Positions 1 through 13,086 of a DNA stretch of 64,000 nt are shown here, one piece after another; position 1 is the stretch's first letter; each line of letters begins with the position of its first letter. The stretch lies in contig NC_133898.1 of the NCBI RefSeq assembly GCF_964199755.1, forward strand, positions 32,925,985 through 32,989,984. Reading direction: 5' to 3'. The position numbers and the translations under genes are program-made. A model generated the notes under the pieces. That model did no database searches. It was not told the DNA's origin and saw nothing but the letters and a program-made list of their open reading frames with translations. The stretch comes from Larus michahellis. Lineage: Eukaryota > Chordata > Aves > Charadriiformes > Laridae.

Positions 1-104
1 GGTCTAGTGTTTTTGCATGAGCCATTTTCATCCCGGAGTATTTCTCATTCCCATCTCAAAAACACCAGGGGAGTTACCTCATGTATTCTTCTTTCTCTCC
101 ACAG

Positions 105-140
105 ATTACAACAGACAACAAAACAAGCTACTGTAAGTTG
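105..140 (+). other. Candidate microexon with two alternative donors
   Basis: A pyrimidine-rich tract (about 84-100) ends in ACAG at 101-104 and is followed by two strong donor motifs GTAAGT, at 133 and 141. The enclosed segment is therefore 28 or 36 nt. The 36-nt version keeps the reading frame and is open in two of three frames. No conserved peptide is recognised. Similar splice-site pairs occur by chance a few times in 64 kb, so this is a hypothesis; the nearby second candidate at 562-585 is what makes it worth noting. Confidence 0.2.
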
Positions 141-561
141 GTAAGTTGTGGGTACCAAGCCAAAGTATCAGTAGCTTCTTTTTTTTTTGTTACGTGGCAT
201 CTTCCAGTATATGTAAAGTGCTACAGACTTTTGTCCAGCTGGAAAGTCACTCTTCTCAGCCAAAATAAAACAGTTCTGTTACTTGGTGGTAGCAGGAATG
301 AGTGTCTGTGAATTTCATGGGCTGGTGACTGGGGCATCTTGCCAGGCACAAACAGCTTGTGAGGGAAGAACATTATCTGTAGGAAGTATAATGTAAATTC
401 TTTATTATTGCTTATGACCTTGTTTTTTGAGGGGAAGAATTTGCTACTGTTGAATTTGGTTACTACTCTGCAGTTCAGAGCAGCACCTATTGTCTCTTTC
501 ATGGTATTGGAAGATAGGTAGGTAAATAAAATATAATGCTTTTGTGTAATGTTTATTTCAG

Positions 562-585
562 TGGCAGATACTAAAGTTGGAGAAG
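562..585 (+). other. Candidate 24-nt microexon
   Basis: The acceptor GTTTATTTCAG ends at 561, and the ideal donor GAAG|GTGAGT starts at 586. The 24 nt between them preserve frame and read WQILKLEK or, shifted, ADTKVGE; one frame has a stop. If spliced from the 28-nt form of the upstream candidate at 105-132, two frames remain open across the junction. No gene is recognised, and the call rests only on splice motifs. Confidence 0.2.
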
Positions 586-1859
586 GTGAGTCAACTGGAG
601 TTTATTTATAATAGTGCAAAAGCTTGCTTTTTCAAAGTCTGAACTACCTGAAAAAGATTGAAGAAGTTTAAATTACTAACACTGTTAAATAGCATCAAGT
701 TCCTAATATTCAAAACCAGACTTTCCAGATAAAGAGGAATGTTGGACAAAAGAAAACAACAAATTTCCTGACTACTCTGTAAAATTGAAGCAGAAAAAAC
801 CATTTTGAGTTACCTAAACAATTGGATGAACCAAATAGTCTGGAAAATTTCGTTTCATGTCTGACAAAGTTAGACAAAAAGTTCCCGTGATTCAAAGTGC
901 TAAATCTTCAAGTACTGCTTTTTTATATGTCAGAATTACAAAGGAAGAAGATTTCTAAATGAAAAATTGTTTCCTCCACACACTCTCTCCTTCTCTCCCT
1001 CCCCTCCTGCCCCCAAAAAATGAAGAAAAAGACACAACATTTTTATCTGGTTAATATTTGGGTTTTTTCATTAACAATAAGGTAAAAGCAGAAATGAGTT
1101 CTGTTCTCTAGGCTTTACATTTATTCTCAGGGAAAAAAAAAATCAGCTAAAAACGTTTTTCTGGATCTACTGAAGAGTACAGCCTGTCAGATCCAGCAGG
1201 TCACTTGATCATATATTTAATTTGAAACATGTGGGAAGGCCTGCTAATTTCATTTGCCTTTGCAATTGATCAGGGGTGATTCTTAAAGCTACCACTTCAC
1301 ACAAAACTAAACTTGCCTAGTGAATATGTATTTCAGACACATTAATTCCTATTCCCTCCATAAAAAAAATCTAACTTCTTTGCTATACTTGTAAGGAACT
1401 CTTTTCTTCAGAAAAAAAATCTGTGATTTTAAAATGGAACCTTGTTTAAAAAAAAAAAAGAGGAAAAAAAAAAGCTTTTGCTAAAGAAATATCTCGAACT
1501 TCTAATTCAAGACTGTGGCATTGTAAATAACTTTAAAGTAATTTTTCTTGGGTGAGCTCAAATGAACGATTCCCAGTGGGTTCTCTGAGGATGACTTGTT
1601 TTATTTGAAGCGTTTTCAAGTTTAGAATTTCTTGTCCCTAGTAAACTGTGTAAATGACACTTTCTTGAAGCGTGTTTTTTGGAAATAGCACGGTTAAACA
1701 CACAGCAGCAAGTTCCCTTCTCAGTCCTTCACATCCTTCTTGCTAGCTACAAGCAGTAGTTTTTTGGGTGTACAAAACACAAACAAAGTCTGTTGCAATC
1801 TTTCTTGAGCAACACGAGCCTTACTTAAACGGGCACTAAATACACTGACAGCACTAAAA

Positions 1860-1861
<2 letters not shown>

Positions 1862-1885
<24 letters not shown>
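1862..1885. repeat. Poly(A) run, 24 A
   Basis: Twenty-four consecutive A residues, flanked by A-rich sequence. It could be the remains of a retroposed tail, but no recognisable retrocopy body or target-site duplication was seen on either side. It creates a low-complexity minus-strand open frame that should be ignored. Confidence 0.9.
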
Positions 1886-1890
<5 letters not shown>

Positions 1891-4800
1891 AATAGAAAGA
1901 AACCAATCATTCAACAGTAGCTTAAATCTTAATCCAGCTGCCCAGAGGGTAGAAAAATAATTGTTTTTATGGTAAAATTAGTAGCTTCAAACATTTTATG
2001 GCTCAAAAAGGAACAAGAAGAAATGTATGTATAAAGGCACTCTCTTTTGTCATTGTTTAGCTTCATCTGCTTCTGACCCCCATGGCATAATATTATATTC
2101 CAGGAAAACGGCTGTTTTCACTCTTTCCACTTGCTCCAATATTCTCATACTTCTGATATTTTTTTTCCACTGATGCAAGAAAGAAAGAAAAAAAAAAAAG
2201 AAAGCAAAGGAGGAAAAAAACAATTACTCACATCTAAAATTATACAGGCAAGGAGCTAACAATTGAACGAGAAATGCACAGCCTCAGTTGTCCAGCATCA
2301 AACCCTTACCTTCAGGCTGCATGGCTGTTTATAAGAAGGAAAAGGAAAGCCTCTTGCACCCCTCTTGGAAAACTGAGAGAAAAACAGTTGGCTTGACACA
2401 TGCACTGCAAGTTCCTCCGATCCACCAAACACTACCCAGAGTGTCCGTCAGGCTGTGTCTCCTTCTCCTCTGAGGGTCTCACCCCAGCCTTTTCTTTAGG
2501 ACTGCCATGAGCACTACCAGGAAGGAGTTGCTTTGGATCTTTCTTTGGTTCAGATAGACCATGGCACACTGACCTTAACTCGCATTTGGGAAGGTGTTGG
2601 TAACTGCTGCTGTTTGGAGACTAGTTGCTCTTTTTTTCAGTTATAATGAGATCAGCATAACCCTGATGTCACTTATAGTCAGAAAGTTAGCAAAAGCTCA
2701 TTGTCAGCCTCAAAGAATAAAAAAATAGGTAAGGAAAAGCCTGAGTTAATTCCTGTACCTCCACATTCTCTATGGGGGAAAAAAAAAGCAATACTAAGGA
2801 AAGAAACTGGCTAAAAAACTTAAGAATCTGAAACATAAAGAGGAGGAAAGTATTGTATTTGATTTCTGGATTCTGCAGTTTAGAGAAGCATTCCATATTT
2901 TCAAAATTGTTCTTGCAGTCACAGAAGCTAGAAATTTGCTTTGTCATTTTAAGGAAAATTGTGTTCTTATCTTCTAAAAACACCGTCATGAGACTCAGGT
3001 GAAGTAGAGCCAGTCACATGCATGACAAATAACACTTCCTCAGAGAAATGGAAATTCCCAAGATCCCCACTAGAGGAGAGACACAGAAGTCTGTGGGAGC
3101 TGTGGTCTGACTGGGGAATTTGGACACAAGTCGTGTGTCCTGTACTTACACAGGGGTTAATCAGAAGGCTGTTTGGGTATTTGTAGCTTAAAAAACTAAT
3201 TCATATAACATTCATCTTAAAAAGGGAATGAATTTATGAGAGAAGGAACAGAAAGAGAAAGCTATACATCCGCTCTCAGGGAACATCACATTCCTGGGCT
3301 GATTGCTAAAACACGCTAAACTAGGATGTTTGCTTTTAGTTTAGCTTAGTGTTGTACTTGAGGAACGGAAAGATCAAAGTACTCTCTCTGAAGATATTTG
3401 GCTTTCTAAAGCCTGTGCTGACATGTGGCGCACCTGGAACAAGGCTGCAGCTACATGTTCAAGTCGCCTCCTTGGATGTAGAGGTATTTCAGTATGTAAT
3501 CCAGTGCTCAGGGAATTTTCCTCTGTGGACAGGGGACTGGGACGTGTGTGTCCTTGTGTAACCACAAGTTGCGGTGCAAACATTTATCCTTCCCAAATGG
3601 GTCTGATTGTTCTTGAAATAAGGCAACACTATACCTTCATGGCTGTATGAGTGTAGATATTTCATCTGAAAAAGAAAATTAAATCAATCCCCTATGTTAG
3701 AGTTACACAGACAAAGCCATTTTTCATAGGTTGGCCTTACTCAAGGGAAGCAGGGCTGACAGCATTTTACAAACCAGAAATCTTTTATTTGGAATTTTTT
3801 TCTTGGATTGATTTTTGTTTTGGAACTTCTCTAAACACTATTTAACTTCAAAAATATTCTGACCAAGCTGTACCATATGACATGCTATAAACACAGAATC
3901 TACAAGAGCTGCTTTCATTCTCTTCTAAAAGTCAGGCGCTTTTATTTAGCGGGGCAGGCTTACAGATGTTTCAGTGGATCTAATGCTAGGAAAAAAAGAT
4001 CTGACAACGCAAGCCATGGTAAATCTAAATAGGCTTTCTGTATGCACCACTAATACATAAAGCCTTGAGTTCTCACACAGCATTGAGGTATTGCAGTGCT
4101 AACAAAGTAAATTCTGGTTTATAAACTGCACACAATTGTGTGGTAAATTAGTGGGTGTCCCCTGAGGGTGTAAAAAAAAAAAAGTATGAAGCAGTAACTA
4201 ATCATAGAACAGAATTAAAACAAGGATCTATTTTCCATAAAGCCCCCGAGGAATTTTTACAGTCTCATCAGTTTGTGTGGTGTCAAACAGGGCAGCTCTG
4301 TTGTGGTTAGCAAACATTAGCGTGTCCTCTTCATAATCCCATCCATGCCTAGAGTAAAAGGGGCCCCATGTCAAAAATGTTCCAGATAATGCCTCTGCTG
4401 ACTCTGCAGATGTGGGTTTGCTCACTTCTGAGGTGCTGGCACCCTCTTAACCTGCTTGTAGTGCAGCAGGACCAAAACCCAAACTGTCTTTTTCCAAACT
4501 GTGTCCCAAGGTACAATCTCAACACCAGAAGCCGAGGAGTGAGTGGGAAAGTCACCGAGCCCCCTTTTCCCCTTGGAAGCCTTTTCTCACATGAGGACTT
4601 GTGCTGTGTACCTGGAGTCTTTTTTTTTTTTCCTGTGAGGCATATGTGGGAGCACTGTCAGCCCAGTCAGCAGCCTCCCCAGGTTACATATGGCACAGGG
4701 ATAAAGAGCCGCAGAGCATCCTCTACATTTACTTGAACCAGAGCTATTTACAGAGCCAAGCTAGTTCCTGAAAACAATAAGCCCCATGGAAAAACCTTAC

Positions 4801-7600
4801 CTTACTTTTCTGCCCCTTGTGAAATATTTCCATAGTTAGTATCTATCATGCATACATCAGTTCTATCCAGAGGTTAAAAAGGGCATCCAAGTAGGCGGTC
4901 TTAGGTTGTTTGGGTTTGTGGTATTATAAAGTTTTCGCAATGACTATGCTGATATTTTTAGAGAGGTGTAAAAATCGTGTCAGATTACTGTTTTCTTCAA
5001 CTCTTTATTCCTGTCAGCTAGGAATCTTCTAAGGGAAAACCATTTCCATTTTGATTCTAATCCTTCTTCCAGATCATTCGGGCTACCATCGTCATACTTT
5101 ACTGTTCTACACCCTTCCCTTTTTCGGGAAATGTAGGGTTATCAGACACACATAAGAGATTCCAATGGCCAGTTCCTTAGGAACAGCCATAGTCTCAGCT
5201 CTATGATTAGAAGTAGCATAAGTTTTCAGGAGTATTTCTGAGTGCTGCTGAATTCTCAAAAATCAATCGTGTATTAGGATGTTTCGCAGAACACTGTTAG
5301 ATATAAAGCTCCTTCCAAATTCTAAACGACCAACTCCGATCATGAAAAAACAACTCCTGCCAAGTTTGCCACACCATATAGATAACAATAGTTGTTGCTG
5401 CCTTTTTGAAGTCCTGAAATACTGAAAATGAAGTGCCTGGATACTTTAGCCAGTAGAAATTTGGCTATTTCCACTGCAACTGCTACAGCACCAAATTTAA
5501 CACCAAAAGAATTTTTAAAAAAGAGTTATTATTTTGTCATACCAGTTGTATTAAGAAGCAGTGACAAATTTTCCCTGCTTCTGGTTTCACTCTCCCATGT
5601 GAATTAATGTTTCCCACTCCATGACAGATTATCCAGTTACCAAGCTTTAAGCATAAACCAAACCTTTCTGAAACTGGGACATCTCAGGACTAAAGTAACT
5701 TACTTAACTGACTGATAATGAATTCTTCCTTTTAATACAGTAAAATGGGTCTTGTTAAAGGAAAAACTCCATTCAACGGTGCTCAGAAAAAAAAACCAAA
5801 ACAACATGTTTTCTTATCCACAGCTAGTTAGGTAAGTTGTATACTTGCACAATATCTGGATTGCACAGAGTGAGTTTTCTAAACAGCTCTATTAAAAAAC
5901 TAGGTTTGGGCATAACCGATATCACCTATCGCTCTTTAAGAGCAAAGATTGTTTACAGGGAAATCTTGAAGTCTTTTTTGTTTGCTTTAGTGCAAAGTTC
6001 ATGATGAAAAATTTGTCTTCCTAAAAAGAGTCTCCTGGGGAGGAAAACCTGATGGAACATAGAATTAATGTAACTGTCCTGTTTAGATTAACACTTAATC
6101 AGGTCCCATACAAACTAATATAAAATATTTAGGGACTTGATATAGAATATATGCTTTGCATGGTTTCTTTTTAAAGGTTCCTGCATGCGATACACCAACC
6201 ATAGCTTTATGTATTAAATTCTGCAGGGTGGTTCAAAACCTCTGTAGAGTATTTTCTATTGAGTGCTATAGGATCTTTATCTGCAACATTATTGATTTAC
6301 ATAATAAATGCCCAGTTCTATATAACTCTTTTTTTTAAAGTGAATTCTTCCACTTTCAAAGGCTGTAGGTTTAGGCCCTTATTAAACACCATTGGTAGTG
6401 ATGAGTACTTGCAATTCCATCTGAACCAACTGGATAAGTAGTTAGGATTGGCTCCAACAAGAGTTCCACATACAATGCCATGTGAGGCACAGACGCAAAA
6501 TTCACCATTTATATAGATTTGGTATGATTAAGTTTGTGGCATAGCGTATTAACATATGCTATTGCTGCTTTTGCCTTTATAACTAGCTGTATTTCTGGTG
6601 TTACATAAAAATGTTGCTGACACTCATTGGGAACGATCATTTTACTTGTGTCTTAAAGATTCAAGTAACAAAAAAATAAATTAATACAAAATAGAACCAT
6701 ACTTCCAACCATCACTTAGTTGCTAGTACAATGTTTCTCAGGAATGCAGGGGAAATAATTTTAAAACTTTTTAGCATAGTTTGAACAGTTTGCTTGGTAG
6801 TGCTGTTTTTTCTCTCTGCAACTGGATAACCAGTCTACCTCAAGTGGAAAATGCCAGACAAGTGGAAGAAAATAAAAATCTGCTTAATGAAAAAAATCTT
6901 AAATTTTTGCTATTGAGTCTCTACAGGAGTTTAAACTCTTTTGTTGCATGTACATACATTTATCCTCTGTAAGATCATGCTATAGGCAGATGTAAAACCA
7001 TAATACGTCAACCACTGTTCTGAACATTGTGTTACAGGGCATGGCTGAGTTGTACAGGGTTCCATGATACAGAAGCATTTGAACTAGCTACTTCCACACA
7101 GTTTGGCAGTGACAGCAGAGAGCTGTACTAAAGCTAACTGTACCATTTTAAAGGCTGAATGAGCTTTCTCCCTCTGCAAAGGAAGGAGAAGCTAGGGAGA
7201 AGCAGCGTTCAATAGGTATGAATCTTTCTGCTTTGAGAAGGAAGTCCATGTTCACACAACCTGCTTATACGTCATACCTATGGATGATCTTATTTTACTC
7301 CCAGATGACTCCCAAAGATATAATCCTGGCTGTATTAAAAATTGTGGAAATTATGTGGGTGGAAATTTGGAGCAAATGGATCCAATGGAATGTCTTGTCC
7401 CTTCCTCACTCAAACAGTACCCTGTCATCACTTTTCCTCACATATAAATTTAATTTAAATTCCACTGACTGCAGTGTCACAATAAAGATAGAATGTCACA
7501 CCACAGAATTTTCATAAGCATATAAACAAAAATGTCGCGGGTGGGGAAAAGTCAAAAGTAGATTTTATCTACCCTTTTTGCATGTTTGAGTATAACGTTT
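1886..7600. other. Unique noncoding DNA, no gene seen
   Basis: About 5.7 kb of AT-rich sequence with short A runs (for example near 2190 and 4175) and no recognisable repeat. The longest open frame, 4368-4736 on the plus strand (122 codons), has no recognisable motif and is crossed by a run of T encoding a phenylalanine string, so I treat it as chance. No promoter, RNA gene or splice arrangement stands out, apart from TTATCCACAG followed eight bases later by GTAAGT near 5815-5837. Confidence 0.6.
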
Positions 7601-7645
7601 CACTCTTTTCCCTTTTTCTTTCTTTTTTTTTTTTTTTTTTTTTCC
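7601..7645. repeat. Pyrimidine tract with T21 run
   Basis: A C/T-rich tract ends in a 21-T homopolymer (7623-7643) followed by CCAGG. It resembles a very strong polypyrimidine tract plus AG acceptor, but no donor follows within a normal exon length. On the minus strand it is a poly(A) run with no identified retrocopy attached. Confidence 0.85.
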
Positions 7646-8973
7646 AGGCAGAAATTATTCCCATATTTCTTTAGAATCTGGAGTCCCACATCATGAGTGT
7701 GAATAATCTTTTATCATCTGGGGTTAGGATGGTTTATCAGCTACTGGATCTGCCACTTCTTCAGTCACCTTTTCAAGGACCAGTTACTGATCCCCCATCA
7801 CATCAGAGGAATTTATGAGAGGAGGAGCAAAGAAAAGAATAATGCCACATCTTTAGGGAAAGAAGACAACATTTGTCTGAAAGACTGGCTTTATGTGTGA
7901 AATGGCAGCTGTTTGGAACTGTTGACAGATTGGGAGTGTTGGAAATTGTCCCAGACCAGGTGGATTAGTGATCTGAGTTCGGGTGAAGTGGTCAAAGGTG
8001 CTTTATAAACGCCATTTCCCACATAGCTACCACCATAGCTAGTATAGGTAACAGTTATAGGTAACAGTTATTTTTATAACATGTAATTGAGTTATTTTGG
8101 ATAAGTCCCACATAGGTCAGGGGTATGTACTTTTATATCATCTTCCTCTCCTTTTGCTGCAGCAATTGCAGTAATTTGAGACATTCCTACTACTATTCCT
8201 AATTGAATTAGGAAGGGCTGAAGGCAAGATATCTGGGGAGAGGTGGTAGAGAAATAGCTCTTTTAGTCAAGAAATCACTTTCAGTCTTTTTCTCTCTGCT
8301 ATTTCCTGTGACCTGAATACATTGATCAGATTCATGGGCATGTTGTATGGAAAACATTTCTTTTCCAAGAAAAAGAAATGAATCAACCAAACAAGAACGG
8401 GGGAGGGGGAAACAAGGAGTTTCATCTATTCATGAGAATTTGATACTTTCACTTCTCACGCTCTATTCTGCTGCATTTTATTTATATTATCATGCATGTT
8501 TCCAGAGAACAAGTAAATTTTAATTTAATTTTAAATGGAAATAATGGAAAATACAAAAATCTTTCTGTCTCCATGCATACATAACATGAAATATATGATT
8601 TAAGCAACTGAATATAGTACAGAAATAAAGATAATTGAAGACGCATGTTTTTTTTCACAGTCTGCTTGGATTGAACCAATACCCTCAACTATCTTCTGTG
8701 ATAACTGCAAAGTCGTGTTTTTTCCTACAGCGTCCCTCCACTCCCCGATGGTCTGAAGTACATCTCAGAAATACAGGTCAGAACCTCATCTGGCTCATTA
8801 GCCTCTGCTTGTGACAAAATCCTTGGGAATGCTGGACAAAAAGCTCTGTCAGGTATTGTCCTTCCCTACACAGGTAACAGAGCTTCTTTTGTGAATAGTT
8901 GCCCATGTAAATTTAAATTTGTTAATGACAGGTTTCTACCAATAAAACTTATTCATTAAGATCCATGGGAAAA
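7646..8973. other. Unique noncoding DNA, no gene seen
   Basis: AT-rich unique sequence with no supported coding frame. It contains a 13-bp tandem duplication at 8044-8069 and a pyrimidine tract ending in CACAG directly followed by GTAACA near 8865-8885, an acceptor-donor juxtaposition with a weak donor. Confidence 0.55.
8044..8069. repeat. 13-bp perfect tandem duplication
   Basis: The unit ATAGGTAACAGTT occurs twice head to tail without mismatch. It is probably a recent slippage duplication in noncoding DNA. Confidence 0.85.
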
Positions 8974-9036
8974 GTGCACTAGATGACCTTTAAAGGTCCC
9001 TTCCAACCCAACGCATTCTATGATTCTATGATTCTA
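8974..9036 (+). mobile_element. CR1 LINE 3' tail, severely 5'-truncated
   Basis: The end of a CR1 non-LTR retrotransposon, with the typical 'actagatgacctttaaaggtcccttccaaccca' type of sequence followed by a tail of ATTCTATG octamers. Only about 60 bp remain, which is common for CR1 because reverse transcription usually stops early. The octamer tail in place of poly(A) is characteristic of CR1 in birds and other sauropsids. It carries no coding capacity. The ATTCTATG tail resembles that of the copy at 48794-48863 and differs from the ATTCTGTG tails of the copies at 43.9 and 44.7 kb. Confidence 0.9.
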
Positions 9037-11904
9037 AGACAAAAGGTAAGGAAGCTTCTGACAAGAGTCCAGTACCGTATGTTAAGGTATGATCTAGATC
9101 CCGCTCTGGTTCGATACTGAACGCAGCAGTTAATTTATTCACAAACGATTAGTGAAGATTGCCCTCTCTGGTCCTGAGCTATCAGTCGGCAAAACACAGT
9201 AGTTTTCCCAGTAAGCTCTACCTAAGCCCGGTGTGCTAGAAAGAACAACTACACCAGTGAAAGGTGTGTGGCACAACACAGAGCAAATCAAAAGGTTGCT
9301 ATACATTTTGTTTGCATCAGGCCACTTCAAAGTTATCCATCTATAATGTAGCAATGTTCTAGGAAAAGCTCATACAGCTACTGTTGAACTGAGAAGAACC
9401 GTATTTTCACACAGCTGTAACGAACAGCTTGGAAAACTTAATTATATGCATTTGATTCTTTCTTTCCATATGATTTTTTTTTTCTCAGCTAAGTTTAAAA
9501 ATAGTTTGAAAATCTTCTGTCTGTCATTCCAGAATTCAGTTTCAAACCATGTGTCAGCAGGAAAGCTGTAGTTCTCATGTTTTCAGGAATATGCCCTCCC
9601 CCACCTTTACTACACAGGTGACAAAAATGCTTAAAACTTCAACCATTTTTGTTCTGAATCATTAGAGTATGCCAAATAATCTATGATGTAGCAATTGCTA
9701 TAGCAACTGTTCCTTTGGCTCAAACACTGAAATAAACAGTTGACACATCATATTTCACATGCTAGGCAAGGTTGTTCCGGCATAATGTAGTAATATTAAT
9801 ACATTCTATGGAAAGTGAGCAATATCCAAACTGGTACATATTACAGACTACTTTAGGCTGAGAATAATTTTGATAACAGGATATTTAAAGTATATTAGTT
9901 TGCCTCTGTTTAACTGTAATTAAATACTATACATAATTAAGCTGAATTAATCTAATTAGACTTCCAACTGACAAGGGTTTCCAGTTGGCTGAAGTTTTGC
10001 AGGGCCCATTTTGTACATGCCAGTAAACATTAACCTTTTCTTTGAGCAGCTGACCCTTAAAAAGATGCCCCACTAAGAGACCATATCATCTACAGTATAG
10101 TCTAACCATAATCCTGACCGCTGAAAGGTCAAGAATTTCCATCATCTTTCAATATTACTAATACCTTAGGGAGAATTTTCTCTGTGTTTCTTGAGCAAAA
10201 CCATGTTTGGTGAGCTTCCTCACTGGTTTCTGAACTTCCTCAGAACTGGTTTCTGAATCTTCAATTATTAATTGCATATTTGGTAAAGCTGAAGGGGGTC
10301 CAAGAAGATATTCTGCACTTCAGACAGGGTTTAGCTGCTATACAGAATGGTATTCTCAAACTGAGACAAATTCTATGCTATTCAGTGGGAATATTGTTCA
10401 GTTATGAACAGCAGAATTTGCCCATGTATTATACAGATATATATAATATATATACACAGCTATATGTATACATGCAGCTATATGTATGTATGTATATGTA
10501 TATCGTCTATATTCTAAAAATCTCTGTGAAAGACCATTCTAAAGAACTGTTTAGAAATTGAAATCACCAGTTATTTTGTTTATCATCAGGCCACTCAGAA
10601 TTCTGCCACAAACAGGGATTTTTATCTTTTTTTTATGGTTAAACTCTCAAACTTCTTTTTAGGTCGAATAATGCTTGTGTTTCCCATTAGGAAAGGCACA
10701 TCAATGGGACCAGGGGCCCTATGAAGCATGGTTCTCAAGGCACAACATTAATAGCTTTCCTAATTGCATGAAAGGGTAGACTGTCTAAGCAGAGGTTTCA
10801 GGAATTTATGTATCTCAAACACGAAAACATCCAGGTAAGGAAAAATGATATGTATGGCATGCTGGGCACGGAGCTGTGTGCCAGAAACATGGAATTGTCT
10901 TGCTGGCTCTATTTCTGTTTTTTTTTAATCTGAGGCAGGTCATCTTGGTCTTCTGTACCTTGATTTCCTAATTCGTTTTTAATCTTCCTTGTTTACTTAG
11001 GATGTCTTTCTTTCAGAGTAAAGATTATATTTAATTATTTGTTTGAACAGTATGCAGCACTTATATCCCAGTGAATATCTGTGAGCACTCTGATAACTAT
11101 ACTCCAAAATTCTTACACAATTGTTTCTTCTACCTCTCATTTTAACCTTTGGTGTTGCATCATATTTAGTGTTCACAGAATAAAACATGAGTGTTCTTGC
11201 ATTTACTTAACAAACAGCCCAAGAAAATTGCCTTCCGAATACGCAATAGCTACAAGGTGATGATCTGCTTGGCAACCAGGCACATGGGAACACGTTCAAA
11301 AGTCCTTAACAGGAATTAAGTGCTAATTAAAAGAAAAAGAGGAAAGCAACGATTTTACCCATAGGCTTGAGAAAGCACAGATGAAGATTCATTGAAACTG
11401 TATTTCTCAGGGCTACTACAAGCAGGAAAAGCAGTACATATTTAGCCATCTTCTCAGGTAGGTGCTTAATAATAATAGACTTTATGTCTCTTAACTCTGC
11501 TCCCAAGACTCTTTTAACAGTTATATAGTATGCATACATATTAGGGAGGAGTGTCTGGCATACCTGTATTTTTTTCCCTTTCTAACCAAATGTTGGAACT
11601 TTAAGCTAGAGTCAGGTTTCGTCTTGGCTGTACTCCTTCTGGCCCACAACGCCAGTATTTCTGGATGAACTTCAAGAGAAAGGGTGGGGAACAAGTTAAT
11701 CAGAATACCTCATGGCCTGAGCACTTACTAGCACGTGAAAGATATGGGTTCAAGCATTCCTCGCTTGAAGAAAGCACTAAACTCTTAATTGCTGGATGAG
11801 TTAGTGGAGTATTATTAAAAAGGAAGGATAATGAAGTATCTGAGTGCTTGTATGTTGTCACATCTAACTTCATAGAAGATTAAGGTGGAATTTTTATGGC
11901 ACTC
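9037..11904. other. Unique noncoding DNA, no gene seen
   Basis: Mostly AT-rich unique sequence, with an A/T-rich microsatellite cluster at about 10428-10510. The open frame covering the microsatellite (10280-10561) encodes a low-complexity Y/M/I-rich string and is not a gene. No RNA gene or promoter was recognised. Confidence 0.6.
10428..10510. repeat. Imperfect TA/TATG microsatellite
   Basis: Interrupted TA and TATG units, including two near-identical copies of the block AGCTATATGTAT about 20 bp apart. It is likely polymorphic and has no coding meaning. Confidence 0.8.
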
Positions 11905-12013
11905 CACCTAAACCTGGACTACAAACCTGCTCTAGGTGACCCTGCTCTGGCAGGGGGGTTGGACTAGATGATCTCCAGAGGTCCCTTCCAACCCCTACCA
12001 TTCTGTGATACAG
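11905..12013 (+). mobile_element. CR1 LINE 3' end fragment
   Basis: A CR1 3' untranslated end of about 110 bp, reading from 'aacctggact...acctgctctaggtgaccctgctctggcagg' through 'ggttggactagatgatctccagaggtcccttccaacccc' to a single ATTCTGTG tail unit. It lacks ORF2 and is a dead, 5'-truncated insertion. The minus-strand open frame over it is an antisense shadow. It is little diverged compared with the copy at 16.07 kb, so it is probably a much younger insertion. Confidence 0.92.
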
Positions 12014-12529
12014 TACAGGGTTGACTCTCCAAGAGCAGGCACTGTCAATCATGCAGGGAGCTTCCGGGCTGAGTACAAAGATAATATATGTATCAGACTG
12101 TGTTAATCTTGTCCATGTGTAAAAAAATGTTAATCGTGGAAGACAATAAAACAATGGTGGTCTGTGATTGGTTATGGTTATTTCAGAGAATATAATAGCG
12201 TGGGACTTTTTGTTGTTATTAATCTAACATTTTCGAAGTAATGGAACAACAATACTTCTGAAAGAGCAGGGATTTGGATAAAAGTTACATATTAAAGGAA
12301 TATGACTTTCTGATGATTGATTGTCTTTACAGCTCATCTTCAATTATTTCAGAAGTATTTTGCCTCTACAAAATGTACTAAGTGTATCACTGTATGACCT
12401 TACACAGACAAATAAAACCAAGTGAAGTATTTGTACAAATACAGTCCATTTCCCTTGAATTATTTCCAATCTACAGTCATGCTCAGTATAGGATTAAACT
12501 TCTCTCATAGATACAATACCAAGGACCCA

Positions 12530-12635
12530 GTTCTACTACCTTTACATAGAGCAAGGGTTTAGTCTGGGAGCAGTGTACCAAAGTGTCACTATATTTAAGT
12601 AAAGCACGTGTTCAACTGAATCAGGCCCCTTAGAT
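12530..12635. repeat. Probable ancient sauropsid dispersed repeat fragment
   Basis: Phrases such as 'acccagttctactacc...' and 'ttcaactgaatcaggcccctt' recall an old, highly diverged interspersed sequence common in turtle, crocodile and bird genomes. The match is from memory of the wording and is loose. I cannot give a family name. Confidence 0.35.
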
Positions 12636-13068
12636 GTGAAGGTGAGAGGTGCCACGGATACTTTTGCATTTGCAACATCTAATTTAGCTATGTTCCTGTG
12701 GTCTTAATGACCTGAAGCCATAACAGAAATAAAAGACTGCTGGCAGGCTCCACTGGAAATATGAGGAGAGTATCCAAAGGCTTACTATTTATTTACACAC
12801 CTAAACATAAATAATCCCCTCATGTGCCACTTTTACCCATAGGCTAAACCACATAGTTTTACAGTAAGGTCATTCTTGTCCTCGTGTTTTGGAAATGTAA
12901 TCTGTCTTTTAAGGTCTGCAATTCATTTTGTTCCAGCTGTGGTTTTATAAATCCCTCCACTTTCGAAGAATTCAAAAGCTTCTTAAGACTTAAGATAGTT
13001 TTCATTTGGATGGAACAAGTATTAAGTCTGATCTAAAAGAAAGTCCACTACAGTATACGTATGTATAG

Positions 13069-13086
13069 ACACACACACACTCACAC
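13069..13086. repeat. Short (AC)n microsatellite
   Basis: Six AC units followed by one interruption and two more AC units. It is too short to matter except as a possible marker. Confidence 0.85.

Larger units (their letters stand above)
1..1861. other. Noncoding AT-rich DNA at the left edge
   Basis: No open frame here resembles a known protein; the longest are under 100 codons and lie in several frames. The stretch carries two short exon-like segments between good splice signals (listed separately) and several short A and T runs. It reads as intronic or intergenic vertebrate DNA. I cannot name a flanking gene. Confidence 0.6.

Noticed and set aside
1862..1885. Poly(A) run as the tail of a processed pseudogene
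   Set aside because: No gene-like body upstream and no target-site duplication were found.
4368..4736. 122-codon plus-strand frame
   Set aside because: It crosses a T homopolymer giving a phenylalanine string, shows no domain, and overlaps open frames on the other strand.
7601..7645. Very strong polypyrimidine tract and AG as a splice acceptor
   Set aside because: No donor or conserved coding sequence follows at a plausible distance. The tract is better explained as a homopolymer.
9100..9120. GGTTCGA word resembling a tRNA B box
   Set aside because: The rest of the B box does not match, and no A box, stem pairing or terminator is present.
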